Shown: positions 26,777-35,530 of the stretch, in pieces
Layout: the number at the start of each line of letters is the position of its first letter
How positions within the stretch are numbered: position 1 is the stretch's first letter
Origin: Belliella calami
GTDB taxonomy: Bacteria; Bacteroidota; Bacteroidia; Cytophagales; Cyclobacteriaceae
DNA length: 64,000 nucleotides
Assembly (NCBI RefSeq): GCF_022549695.1
Contig: NZ_JAKZGS010000002.1
Span: 1-64,000, forward strand
Direction: 5' to 3'
Translations under genes and position numbers: made by a program
The notes under the pieces: model-generated
The model's database searches: none
Seen by the model: the letters and a program-made list of their open reading frames with translations, nothing else
Told to the model about the DNA's origin: nothing

Positions 26777-28048
26777 ATGAAAACAAGAATAGTTATACCA
26801 TTTCTAATTTTAATATTTGGATTCACATCTTCTTGTATGAAAGAAGATATCAATCCAGCTGAGGGAATTCCAAATCCTATAGCAGCACTTCCGGTAGTGC
26901 ATCAGGTGTTCAAAGGAGATCCAATGCCATTGAATGCAGAAGTTCTTTCTGGGGCAAGGTTTACTCAAGGTTATGTGATTTCTGACCAAGAGTCAGGAAA
27001 CATTCCTTCCAACCAAATTGTAGTTGAATTCAACTGGAGGGGTTTGAATAGAGGTCTTGTATTGTTCTTAGACGACGACTTGGCATCTTCATATACTACA
27101 GGCGACTTTCTTCAATTGGATTTGACAAATACTGTGATCGAGAGGGTAAACGGCTCTTTGGGAATTACAGGTTTGTCTCAAGACAAAATCCAAAAGTTGG
27201 AGGATTCAAATAATTTAGAAGCAGCCTCTGTAGATATCGCAAGACTGAAAGCGAATTTTCAAAGTTTTGAAAACACTTTGGTGATGGTTACCGCAGACTT
27301 GTTGGATTTCCCTGCCGGTGGATTGACATTGTCTGGAAGAAATTACATCATCGATGGAAGTGGTGATAGTATAGCCATCTATACTGATCCAAATGCAGAC
27401 TTCGGCAATGTTAGATTGGCCCCAAGTGCAGGTTTTAGGGGGATTGCTTATCAAACTGAGGATGGAATAGAAATCAGGATGAGAAATGCCAATGATTTGA
27501 TTGACCCAAGTGGCCCTATCTATGCCAATTATCCTGAAGATTTCGAATTTCCTGAGGCGAGTGTTAAGCCAAGCTACAATATGGTGGCTACCAACAATTT
27601 GGTTGACTTGAAAACAGGAGAATGGAGGTTGTTTTATTCGATATTGGGTGATATTGCCAATAGAGACAGATATGTAAGTGGAAGTCAAGCGGTCAGAATG
27701 CAGCAGAATCTGAACTTTCCTATTTTCTTGGAAATGAATTATGATTTACCAAATGGCGCATCAAAAGTAACATTCTGGTACGGTTCCTACTTCAACGATC
27801 AAAGCTGTACGTTCCAATTGGAATTTTCCACCGATCAAGGCGAAACATGGGAGATCATCGGTGAACCGATTTCTGATGCACACACATTTGCTTCCAGCCC
27901 TATAGCAAAACAAGCATCATTTCTTGTTGATATTCAAGAACCTGTGAGATTTAGAATCAATAAGCTAGGACTTGGCCCAAGCAATGGGTCAACAGTTAGA
28001 AATGGCAGGTTGGGTATTGATGATTTTGCAGTATATCAAAGTTACTAA
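26777..28048 (+). CDS. DUF5689-domain lipoprotein
   Basis: 423 aa lipoprotein (LIFGFTSSCMKED). The N-terminal half (FTQGYVISDQESGNIPSNQIVV, about 63-84, with FLDDDLASSYTTGDFLQLDL) is a DUF5689 domain of OB-like nature. The C-terminal half is a beta-sandwich (GSYFNDQSCTFQLEFSTDQG) like the carbohydrate or cleaved-adhesin modules. DUF5689 proteins are common next to SusCD and phosphoesterase genes. It is probably a surface accessory binding protein for the same substrate. Confidence 0.82.
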   Translation: MKTRIVIPFLILIFGFTSSCMKEDINPAEGIPNPIAALPVVHQVFKGDPMPLNAEVLSGARFTQGYVISDQESGNIPSNQIVVEFNWRGLNRGLVLFLDDDLASSYTTGDFLQLDLTNTVIERVNGSLGITGLSQDKIQKLEDSNNLEAASVDIARLKANFQSFENTLVMVTADLLDFPAGGLTLSGRNYIIDGSGDSIAIYTDPNADFGNVRLAPSAGFRGIAYQTEDGIEIRMRNANDLIDPSGPIYANYPEDFEFPEASVKPSYNMVATNNLVDLKTGEWRLFYSILGDIANRDRYVSGSQAVRMQQNLNFPIFLEMNYDLPNGASKVTFWYGSYFNDQSCTFQLEFSTDQGETWEIIGEPISDAHTFASSPIAKQASFLVDIQEPVRFRINKLGLGPSNGSTVRNGRLGIDDFAVYQSY

Positions 28049-28067
28049 TCAATAAAATTATAAAAAG

Positions 28068-29633
28068 ATGAAAAAAATCATCAGTAGTATTATTATAACC
28101 CTGTTTGTTGGCAATATTTCCGCTCAACAAATGGCAAAGGGAATCATTTATGAAGACCTGAATGGCAATGGCAAAAAAGACCGAAATGAAAAAGGAATCT
28201 CAGGTGTGGGTGTTTCAAATGGTACAGATGTAATTGCTACAAATGAAAAAGGTGAATATAGCTTAGAAATAAATGATGGAGAGTTGATTTTTGTAATCAA
28301 GCCATCAGGTTATTCTTTGCCATTGAATGAGTTTAATTTCCCAAAACACTATTACATCCATAAACCTACAGGTTCACCAGAGCTTAAATACAAAGGTTCA
28401 GAGCCAACAGGTAACTTGCCAAAATCCATAGATTTTGGCCTTCAAAAAGCTACAGAAAATAAAAAATTTACCAGTTTGGTTTTCGGTGACCCACAGCCAT
28501 ACAACCTTGAAGAGGTAGGCTATTTCGAAAAAGCTGTGGTAGAGCATGTCAAAGGAATAGAAGGTGTTGAGTTTGGAATTTCTTTGGGAGATTTGGTTGG
28601 CGATGACTTAAGCTTGTTTCCTGCTTATTCTGAAGTCATGGCAAAAATTGGTATTCCATGGTACAATATCATGGGAAATCATGATCAAAACTATGATGTA
28701 GATGATGATAAATTGACTGACGAGACATTTGAAGCACATTTTGGTCCAGCTACATCTTCTTTCAATTATGCTGACGTTCATGTGATTTTGCTGGAAAATA
28801 TACTTTATCCTGATCCTAGAGATGGAGTTGGTTATTGGGGTGGATTCCGAGAAGATCAACTCACATTTATTGAAAATGACCTGAAATTGGTTCCAAAAGA
28901 CAAATTGATCATATTGGCTATGCATATTCCTTTGTTTGAAGAAGGTGATTCATTTAGGGATGCAGATAGGGAAAAACTATTCGAATTGCTAGCTGAGTAT
29001 CCTAATACATTGTCCTTTTCAGCCCATACCCATTACCAAAGACAGGATTTCTTTGGAAAAGATGATGGCTGGAAGCAAGAAAAACCACATCACCACTACA
29101 ATGTAGGAACTCCTTCTGGAGATTGGTACAAAGGTATTTTGGATGAAAAAGGATATCCAGTTTCCACTATGAGAGACGGAACACCCAAAGGATACGTTTT
29201 CTTGGATATTTATGGAAATCAATACAAAACAAGATACCAAGTTGCAGGTAAATCATCAGAATATCAAATTGAAGTATTCACCCCAAAAGTAATTGAGCAA
29301 GGAAAAAGAACAACCTCAGGCATTTACGTCAATTTCTTTGTGGGGACGGAAGGCAATGATGTTAAATACCGAATCAACGATGGGAAGTGGACTAAAATGA
29401 ATTATCTGGAAGATTACGATCCAAAGTATCTTGTTGATTTGTTACAATGGGATATTTCTGAGGAACTTCTTGATGGAAGAAGACCTTCCCTGCCACAGAA
29501 AAGTATGCATCTTTGGAGAGCCAATATTCCCAATAACCTGCCAGTAGGAAAGCATACCGTTGAAGTGGAAGCAATAGATATGTATGGACAAAAACATGTT
29601 TCCAAAACTGAGATGGAAGTAAGAAAAAAATAA
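28068..29633 (+). CDS. Secreted calcineurin-like phosphoesterase with N- and C-terminal accessory domains
   Basis: 521 aa with a signal peptide (IISSIIITLFVGNISAQ). An N-terminal SdrB-like calcium-type repeat (YEDLNGNGKKDRNEKGISGV) precedes the metallophosphoesterase domain: FGDPQPYNLEE, SLGDLVGDD, MGNHDQNYD, LAMHIPLFE and SFSAHTHYQ supply the two-metal site. A C-terminal beta domain follows (about 400-521). It likely removes phosphate from, or cleaves, an organic phosphate or phosphodiester before or during uptake by the SusCD pair. It is the last gene of the operon, followed by a strong terminator. Confidence 0.92.
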   Translation: MKKIISSIIITLFVGNISAQQMAKGIIYEDLNGNGKKDRNEKGISGVGVSNGTDVIATNEKGEYSLEINDGELIFVIKPSGYSLPLNEFNFPKHYYIHKPTGSPELKYKGSEPTGNLPKSIDFGLQKATENKKFTSLVFGDPQPYNLEEVGYFEKAVVEHVKGIEGVEFGISLGDLVGDDLSLFPAYSEVMAKIGIPWYNIMGNHDQNYDVDDDKLTDETFEAHFGPATSSFNYADVHVILLENILYPDPRDGVGYWGGFREDQLTFIENDLKLVPKDKLIILAMHIPLFEEGDSFRDADREKLFELLAEYPNTLSFSAHTHYQRQDFFGKDDGWKQEKPHHHYNVGTPSGDWYKGILDEKGYPVSTMRDGTPKGYVFLDIYGNQYKTRYQVAGKSSEYQIEVFTPKVIEQGKRTTSGIYVNFFVGTEGNDVKYRINDGKWTKMNYLEDYDPKYLVDLLQWDISEELLDGRRPSLPQKSMHLWRANIPNNLPVGKHTVEVEAIDMYGQKHVSKTEMEVRKK

Positions 29634-29654
29634 TTAACTAGGGCATCTTTTTTG

Positions 29655-29688
29655 AAAAAGTCACTTCATTTTGGGGTGACTTTTTTTT
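29655..29688 (+). terminator. Rho-independent terminator of the SusCD/phosphoesterase operon
   Basis: AAAAAGTCAC (29655-29664) pairs with GTGACTTTTT (29676-29685), followed by more T. Confidence 0.85.
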
Positions 29689-29713
29689 GTGAAATTTTTA
29701 TAGTTGATAAACA

Positions 29714-31540
29714 AAATCACAAATTGCAAATAAAACACCTTGGTTTTCTCTTTTAAAAAGACAGGAAATTATCGAAAATATCTTCGACACTTTCATAGAT
29801 CAAATTTAAATCACAAATCTACTATGGGGCATAGCCCTAAAATCTTCGTAGAAATTATAAAATGCACATATTCCCTTGAGGGGCGTAGCCCTGATTTCTT
29901 AAATACAGCAAATAAAGAATGCAGGGCTACGACCTTTTCCTCTGGTCTAATTCATTCATTTGCTACGAAGAGCAGTGGGCTCTGCCCCCATAAATTGATT
30001 TACAATTTTTCATTCAGAATTTGACTTACACTTTATCAAAGATGGCATAAAAAACGCCTTGGTTTTCTCTTTTTAAAAGACAGGAAATTATCGAAAATAT
30101 CTTCGACACTTTCATAGATCAAATTTAAATCACAAATCTACTATGGGGCATAGCCCTAAAATCTTCGTAGAAATTATAATATGTACATGTTCCCTTGAGG
30201 GGCGTAGCCCTGATTTCTTAAATACAAATAATAAAGATTGCAGGGCTACGCCCCTTGCCTTTGGTCTAATTCATTCATTTGCTACGAAGAGCAGTGGGCT
30301 CTGCCCCCATAAATTGATTTACAATTTTTCATTCAGAATTTGACTTACACTTTATCACAGATTCCAAATAAAACACCTTGGTTTTCTTTTTTAAAAGACA
30401 GGAAATTATCGAATATATCTACGCCACTTTCATAGAGCAAATTTAAATCACAAATCTACTATGGGGCATAGCCCTAAAATCTTCGTAGAAATTATAATAT
30501 ACACATATTCCCTTGAGGGGCGTAGCCCTGATTTCTTGAATACGACAAATAAAAAATGCAGGGCTACGACCTTTTCCTCTGGTCTAATTCATTTATTTGC
30601 TACGAAGAGCAGTGGCCTCTGCCCCCATAAATTGATTTACACTTTTTCATTCAGAATTTGACTTACACTTTATCAAAGATGGCATAAAAAACGCCTTGGT
30701 TTTCTCTTTTTAAAAGACAGAAAATTATCGAATATATCTACGCCACTTTCATAGATCAAATTTAAATCACAAATCTACTATGGGGCATAGCCCTAAAATC
30801 TTCGTAGAAATTATAATATGTACATGTTCCCTTGAGGGGCGTAGCCCTGATTTCTTAAATACAAATAATAAAGATTGCAGGGCTACGCCCCTTGCCTTTG
30901 GTCTAATTCATTTATTTGCTACGAAGAGCAGTGGGCTCTGCCCCCATAAATTGATTTACAATTTTTCATTCAGAATTTGACTTACACTTTATCACAGATT
31001 CCAAATAAAACACCTTAGTTTTCTCTTTTAAAAAGACAGGAAATTATCGAAAATATCTTCGCCACTTTCATAGATCAAATTTAAATCACAAATCTACTAT
31101 GGGGCATAGCCCTAAAATCTTCGTAGAAATTATAATATGTACATGTTCCCTTGAGGGGCGTAGCCCTGATTTCTTAAATACAAATAATAAAGATTGCAGG
31201 GCTACGCCCCTTTCCTCTGGTCTAATTCATTCATTTGCTACGAAGAGCAGTGGGCTCTGCCCCCATAAATTGATTTACAATTTTTCATTCAGAATTTGAC
31301 TTACACTTTATCAAAGATGGCATAAAAAACACCTTGGTTTTCTCTTTTAAAAAGACAGGAAATTATCGAAAATATCTTCGCCACTTTCATAGATCAAATT
31401 TAAATCACAAATCTACTATGGGGCATAGCCTTAAAATCTTCGTAGAAATTATAAAATGCACATATTCCCTTGAGGGGCGTAGCCCTGATTTCTTAAATAC
31501 AAATAATAAAGATTGCAGGGCTACGCCCCTTTCCTCTTAC
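29714..31540. repeat. Tandem array of six 319-bp units, each a nested inverted repeat
   Basis: The anchor ATGGGGCATAGCC recurs at 29824, 30143, 30461, 30780, 31099 and 31418, a period of 318-319 bp; the last unit is cut off at about 31540. Within a unit (copy 2 coordinates) three stems are nested: ATGGGGCATAGCCC (30143) with GGGCTCTGCCCCCAT (30296); CTTCGTAG (30163) with CTACGAAG (30282); GGGGCGTAGCCCTG (30199) with CAGGGCTACGCCCC (30241), perfect over 14 bp. Two unit-junction types alternate (TTTATCAAAGATGGC and TTTATCACAGATTCC), so the array grew in pairs of about 638 bp. The 66-codon open frame in each unit has no ribosome site and is not called. Confidence 0.85.
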
Positions 31541-31638
31541 CTTTATAGCAATTTTCTCAAAAAATTGAATACCAAACCAAACTATCCTTTGTTCATCATG
31601 AAATATGCTTTAAATTGGAGTTTTTAAAACTAAAAGAA

Positions 31639-32295
31639 ATGGGTTTGAAAATACTTGTTATTGATATAGGAGGAACTAACATTAAGGTTAGAGTTAATAA
31701 TGGTGAAGAAAGACGTAAAATTCCATCAGGCAGTTTTATGACACCTCAAAACATGGTCAATGAAGTATTGAAAAATACTGAAGACTGGGAATATGAAGTG
31801 ATTTCAATTGGTTTTCCTGGGGTTATCAAAGAAGGTAAAATCACCTCAGAACCAAAAAACCTAGGCCATGGATGGGTTGGATTTGATTACGAGTCAGCTT
31901 TGGGGAAGCCAATCAAAATCATGAATGATGCTGCCATGCAAGCCTTAGGTTCTTATGAATCTGGAGTGATGCTTTTTCTTGGATTGGGAACTGGTTTGGG
32001 ATCTGCCATCGTAAGCCATGGACATGTAGTCCCAATGGAATTGGCACATCTGTCATATAAAAAGGGCGTTTTTGAAGACTATCTTGGCAAAAAAGGCTTT
32101 AAAGGTCTAGGGGTCGGAAAATGGACAAAGCATGTGAATGCAGTAGTAAGAAGATTTACGATTGCCTTTATTCCCGACGACATAGTCCTAGGTGGAGGAA
32201 ACTCCAAACACCTCACCAAATTACCACCTAAATGCAGATTGGGAAACAATCATATGGCTTTTGACGGTGGATTGAAAATGTGGGAAAACCAATAA
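31639..32295 (+). CDS. ROK-family / polyphosphate-glucokinase-like sugar kinase
   Basis: 218 aa from the ATG at 31639. ATP-binding phosphate-1 loop LVIDIGGTNIKVRV at the N-terminus, then VISIGFPGVIKEGKI, catalytic Asp in IMNDAAMQALG and the phosphate-2 loop LGLGTGLGSAIV. It lacks the CxCGxxGCxE zinc motif of ROK hexokinases and is short, as are polyphosphate glucokinases. It probably phosphorylates glucose or a similar hexose. It lies just after the 319-bp array, whose last unit ends about 100 bp upstream. A hairpin terminator follows. Confidence 0.8.
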   Translation: MGLKILVIDIGGTNIKVRVNNGEERRKIPSGSFMTPQNMVNEVLKNTEDWEYEVISIGFPGVIKEGKITSEPKNLGHGWVGFDYESALGKPIKIMNDAAMQALGSYESGVMLFLGLGTGLGSAIVSHGHVVPMELAHLSYKKGVFEDYLGKKGFKGLGVGKWTKHVNAVVRRFTIAFIPDDIVLGGGNSKHLTKLPPKCRLGNNHMAFDGGLKMWENQ

Positions 32296-32382
32296 ATTCA
32301 ATACTCATTATTGACAGCTTCAATTTTAAACATTGTCCGAAACGCTAAAAGTATTGTTCGGAATTGAGACAGTTATAAATGC

Positions 32383-32418
32383 AAAAAGGCTCTACCATTT
32401 AAAATAGAGTCTTTTTTT
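32383..32418 (+). terminator. Rho-independent terminator after the ROK kinase
   Basis: AAAAAGGCTCTA (32383-32394) pairs with TAGAGTCTTTTT (from 32405), with one mismatch, ending in seven T. Confidence 0.75.
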
Positions 32419-32460
32419 ATGCTGGTACTTTTTTTGAACCAAAGAATCTAAAATGTAATT

Positions 32461-32655
32461 ATGATCAGTTTCCTACTTTGGTGCATCCTGTTTCTTTTAT
32501 GTTGGCCAATCGCTATACTGGCTTTGTTTTTATACCCAATATTTTGGCTGATCCTACTCCCGTTTCGATTATTGGGATTTGCGGTAGATTTATCTTTCTC
32601 AATAGTAAAGAACATTTTTATGCTACCTTTTACTATTCTAGGAGTAAGGAGATAA
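32461..32655 (+). CDS. Small hydrophobic membrane protein
   Basis: 64 aa almost wholly hydrophobic (LLWCILFLLCWPIAILALFL, IFWLILLPFRLLGFAVDLSF), two to three membrane segments, ending ILGVRR. No family recognised. It starts with ATG, shortly after a terminator, so it would need its own promoter. The composition is typical of real small membrane proteins, but a chance frame cannot be excluded. Confidence 0.5.
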   Translation: MISFLLWCILFLLCWPIAILALFLYPIFWLILLPFRLLGFAVDLSFSIVKNIFMLPFTILGVRR

Positions 32656-32765
32656 ATTCAATTTTACTTAGGCAATTCTGGCCTTGTCATCCTAAAGTTA
32701 GGTGCAGAGATCGAATGAAGAAATGTAACGATTTGTACATTAAACTAGTCGGACTTTGGGAGGTT

Positions 32766-33182
32766 TTACCAATCTCCACTCCTATTTTTCTTCTTTTCAG
32801 AATTTGCTTTCTTGGCTTTTAGCCTACTTTCTATTGCTCCTTTACTCGGTTTGGTAGCTTTACGAACTTTCTTTTTTTCAAATGCCTTATGCAATGAATC
32901 ATAGAATTTCCTAATGGCAATTTCCTTATTCTGGATTTGAGAGCGTTTCTCCTGACTTTGGAACATTATTTTCCCTGTTGCATCCAACTTAGATGACCAC
33001 TTTACTTTCAAAATTTCTTTTTCCTCTTCTGACAATACCTGTGACGCATTGACATCAAAAAACAACTGTATTTTGGAATTCACTTTATTCACATTCTGCC
33101 CTCCAGGTCCACTACTCCGAGATGCCTGAAACTCAAATTCTGAATTGAATTGCTGTAATTTAATTTTTTTATTTATATGCAT
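32766..33182 (-). CDS. arfB: Alternative ribosome-rescue aminoacyl-tRNA hydrolase ArfB
   Basis: 138 aa. The GGQ motif is in ASRSSGPGGQNVNKVNSK (about residues 20-37), followed by the RF-1-like domain. The C-terminal tail is Lys/Arg-rich (KKVRKATKPSKGAIESRLKA), which in ArfB enters the empty mRNA channel. It releases stalled peptides from ribosomes lacking a stop codon. Single gene. Confidence 0.93.
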   Translation of the reverse strand: MHINKKIKLQQFNSEFEFQASRSSGPGGQNVNKVNSKIQLFFDVNASQVLSEEEKEILKVKWSSKLDATGKIMFQSQEKRSQIQNKEIAIRKFYDSLHKAFEKKKVRKATKPSKGAIESRLKAKKANSEKKKNRSGDW

Positions 33183-33367
33183 TTTTTACCTTTTTCATTT
33201 TAAGGAAAATTCGTTAACATTTAAAAAGCTTTTCTAATTAATCCTTATGTATTTCTTTTCTTAGCATTAGCCACATACAATGCGACTATTCTTTAATTGA
33301 GTTATAAATTTAAATATTTAAATCCGATCAATTTTAAAATTCATGTCTTTTGAGCAATATTTGAATT

Positions 33368-33868
33368 ATGATAGAAATCCACCCTGCCTCAGAAAATCAG
33401 TTGGTTGAGGTTCAAAAAATAGCCTACGCAACTTGGCCTGAAACATTTAGTAATATTTTGACTCCTGTTCAGATTGATTATATGCTAGATCAGATGTATG
33501 ATCTAGATGCTCTAAAGTCTCAAATCAAATTAAAAAAACATACTTTTTTACTTGCCAAAGAAGGGGAAGAAACTTTGGGATTTTGCAGTTTTGAGTTGAA
33601 TTGTGAAGGTAGTAATAGCGTAAAAATCCATAAAATCTATATCCTTCCGAATACTCAAGGAAAAGGAATTGGTAAAAAGCTATTGTACGAAGTCCAAAAA
33701 ATCGCAGTCCAAAACGGCTTTAAATCAATCTACCTTAATGTAAATCGATTCAACAAGCAGGCAATAGAATTCTATCTATATGTCGGGTTCAAGGAGATAA
33801 AAAAAGAAGTGATAGATATAGGAAATGGATTTGTAATGGATGATCTTGTTTTGGAATTAACATTTTGA
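33368..33868 (+). CDS. GNAT-family N-acetyltransferase
   Basis: 166 aa, full-length GNAT. Motif A: HKIYILPNTQGKGIGKKLL (about 90-108, QxxGxG), then FKSIYLNVNRFNKQAIEFYL (motif B) and YVGFKEIKKEV. Similar to spermidine/diamine-type acetyltransferases of Bacteroidota, but the substrate cannot be read from sequence. Confidence 0.88.
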   Translation: MIEIHPASENQLVEVQKIAYATWPETFSNILTPVQIDYMLDQMYDLDALKSQIKLKKHTFLLAKEGEETLGFCSFELNCEGSNSVKIHKIYILPNTQGKGIGKKLLYEVQKIAVQNGFKSIYLNVNRFNKQAIEFYLYVGFKEIKKEVIDIGNGFVMDDLVLELTF

Positions 33869-33989
33869 ATTCCCAAAAGCTAAAGTATTCACTGTGAGTT
33901 TTTATAAAATTATTGACAATTAAAACATTTACATTCACAAACCGGTTAAGTCCAGAATCTTTACTTTTACTTTTGAACTCACCAAACAA

Positions 33990-34424
33990 ATGCAAAATTT
34001 CAAAAATCATACACGCTTTTACCCATTACATCATTTCATAATCACACCTTTGACCCTTACATTATTTATTTGGTCAATTGTAAGGTTAATTCAATCATTT
34101 AATTCGGACTTTTTTGGGATAGCCTTATTTCATTTTCTTGGAGCATTGATACTCCTTATCTTACCGTTATTAGCAAGAATTTATGCTTTAAAAAACCAAG
34201 ATAGAATTATCAGAATGGAGATGCGTCAAAGATATTTCGAATTAACAGGTAAATCCCTTCGCGCTTTGGAAGATAAATTAAGATTGTCCCAAATTATAGC
34301 ACTGAGATTTGCCTCTGATGAAGAATTGATTCCTTTGATAAACAATACACTAGAAAAAGATCTAAGGGCAAAGGAAATCAAAAAGCTTATAAAAAATTGG
34401 CAAGCTGATCAAAGACGTGTATGA
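33990..34424 (+). CDS. DUF6526 family membrane protein
   Basis: 144 aa, start MQNFKNHTRFYPLHHF as in this family. Two membrane helices (LTLTLFIWSIVRLIQSF; GIALFHFLGALILLILPLLA), then a charged helical domain (DRIIRMEMRQRYFELTGKSL and LRLSQIIALRFASDEELIPL). Function unknown. It converges on the SDR gene with a shared hairpin terminator. Confidence 0.82.
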   Translation: MQNFKNHTRFYPLHHFIITPLTLTLFIWSIVRLIQSFNSDFFGIALFHFLGALILLILPLLARIYALKNQDRIIRMEMRQRYFELTGKSLRALEDKLRLSQIIALRFASDEELIPLINNTLEKDLRAKEIKKLIKNWQADQRRV

Positions 34425-34427
34425 ATA

Positions 34428-34462
34428 AAAACAGCTCTTTCTAAACAAGAAAGAGCTGTTTG
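34428..34462. terminator. Bidirectional hairpin terminator
   Basis: AAACAGCTCTTTC (to 34441) and GAAAGAGCTGTTT (34449-34461), a 13-bp perfect stem with A/T-rich flanks, between the convergent DUF6526 and SDR genes. Confidence 0.8.
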
Positions 34463-34488
34463 AAAATATAAACCAAAATTATTTCAAA

Positions 34489-35334
34489 TTACACACCGCT
34501 GTAAGCACTAAACCCACCGTCGATAGGTACTACAATTCCTGTTACAAAAGATGAACCTTCGCCCACTAGCCAAAGCAATGTAGTGTTTAAATCTTCCGGC
34601 TTGCCAAATCTCCCTAATGGTGTATGGTCTATGACTTGATTTCCCCTTGCTGTCAAAGTTCCATCTTCATTTGTTAACAATGTCCGGTTTTGCTCCGTTA
34701 AGAAAAATCCAGGAGCTAAAGCATTTACCCTGATTCCCATTTTTGAAAAATGAACCGCCAACCATTGTGTGAAATTGGAAATCGCTGCTTTTGCTCCACT
34801 ATATGCTGGGATCTTGGTCAAAGGCGTAAATGCATTCATAGAGGATACATTGATAACTGAGCAACCCGATTTGCCAACCATATCTCTTGCAAAAACCTGA
34901 GTTGGCAAGAGTGATCCAATGAAGTTAAGGTCAAAGACAAACTTGATTCCTTCTGGATCCAAATCAAAAAAGGTCTTCAGATCTTCTTGATCCAAATCTC
35001 CTTCCTCCAAAAAAGGCTTTGCTGTAGTTCCCATTGGATGATTACCTCCTGCACCATTGAGCAAAATATCACAAGGCCCTAATTTTTTATTCACTTCTGA
35101 ATGGGCTGCCAAAAGACTTTCTTTTTGGAGAACATTGGCTTTTACACCAATAGCATTTGCTCCATCATTCCTTAATGATTCTGCTACTTCTTCTGCTTTT
35201 TCTAAGTTCAAATCCAAAATAGCAATCATGGCTCCTTCGCTAGCTAAAGCTTTTGCTAATACACCACAAAGTACACCACCACCACCTGTAACTACTGCAA
35301 CTTTTCCTTTGAGGGATTGAGTCAGTTTATTCAT
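34489..35334 (-). CDS. SDR-family D-mannonate oxidoreductase-like protein
   Basis: 281 aa from the ATG at 35332-35334; the longer frame to 35418 reaches into the operator region. Rossmann motif VAVVTGGGGVLCGVLAKALA (about 13-32), NGAGGNHP, catalytic Ser in NVSSMNAFTPL and YSGAK (Tyr and Lys). The insert with DLDPEGIKFVFDLNFIGSLLP is characteristic of the SDR-type fructuronate reductases (UxuB/YjmF of Bacillus). With mannonate dehydratase at 39594 it would convert fructuronate to mannonate and then to 2-keto-3-deoxygluconate. A LacI-type operator lies 80 bp upstream. Confidence 0.85.
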   Translation of the reverse strand: MNKLTQSLKGKVAVVTGGGGVLCGVLAKALASEGAMIAILDLNLEKAEEVAESLRNDGANAIGVKANVLQKESLLAAHSEVNKKLGPCDILLNGAGGNHPMGTTAKPFLEEGDLDQEDLKTFFDLDPEGIKFVFDLNFIGSLLPTQVFARDMVGKSGCSVINVSSMNAFTPLTKIPAYSGAKAAISNFTQWLAVHFSKMGIRVNALAPGFFLTEQNRTLLTNEDGTLTARGNQVIDHTPLGRFGKPEDLNTTLLWLVGEGSSFVTGIVVPIDGGFSAYSGV

Positions 35335-35413
35335 AATTCGCCTTTTATTTATATATAATGACAGCAATTTGAAGATTATACCAAAAAGAGACAAATCAAC
35401 CGAATAAAAAATA

Positions 35414-35427
35414 CGCAAACGATTTCA
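35414..35427. promoter_or_regulatory. LacI/CcpA-like operator, site 1
   Basis: CGCAAACGATTTCA matches the TGNAANCGNTNNCA consensus at all specified positions except the first. It is 80 bp upstream of the SDR start, in the divergent promoter region shared with the DUF1080 gene. Confidence 0.65.
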
Positions 35428-35463
35428 TTGCAATTTCAAAAAGTACTCTTGAACTGAAATTCT

Positions 35464-35477
35464 CGCAAACGATTTCG
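35464..35477. promoter_or_regulatory. LacI/CcpA-like operator, site 2
   Basis: CGCAAACGATTTCG shares 13 of 14 bases with site 1, lies exactly 50 bp (about five helical turns) away and 53 bp before the DUF1080 start. The pair could allow looping or double occupancy by the LacI regulator encoded at 38429. Confidence 0.65.
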
Positions 35478-35530
35478 TAAATTAAAGCTTTTCAAGTCTG
35501 TTTTTACAGCATATTTCTCAATATTGAACC

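Noticed and set aside
29824-31299. 66-codon open frames (MGHSPKIFVEII...) in five of the six tandem units
   Set aside because: They translate the nested palindromes, have no ribosome-binding site, and one unit breaks the frame; the pattern is explained by DNA repeat copying.
29714-31540. CRISPR array
   Set aside because: The period is 319 bp with near-identical spacers; there are no short unique spacers and no cas genes.
35335-35418. N-terminal extension of the SDR gene
   Set aside because: It would place coding sequence over the promoter and end next to the operator; the family start is at MNKLTQSLKG.
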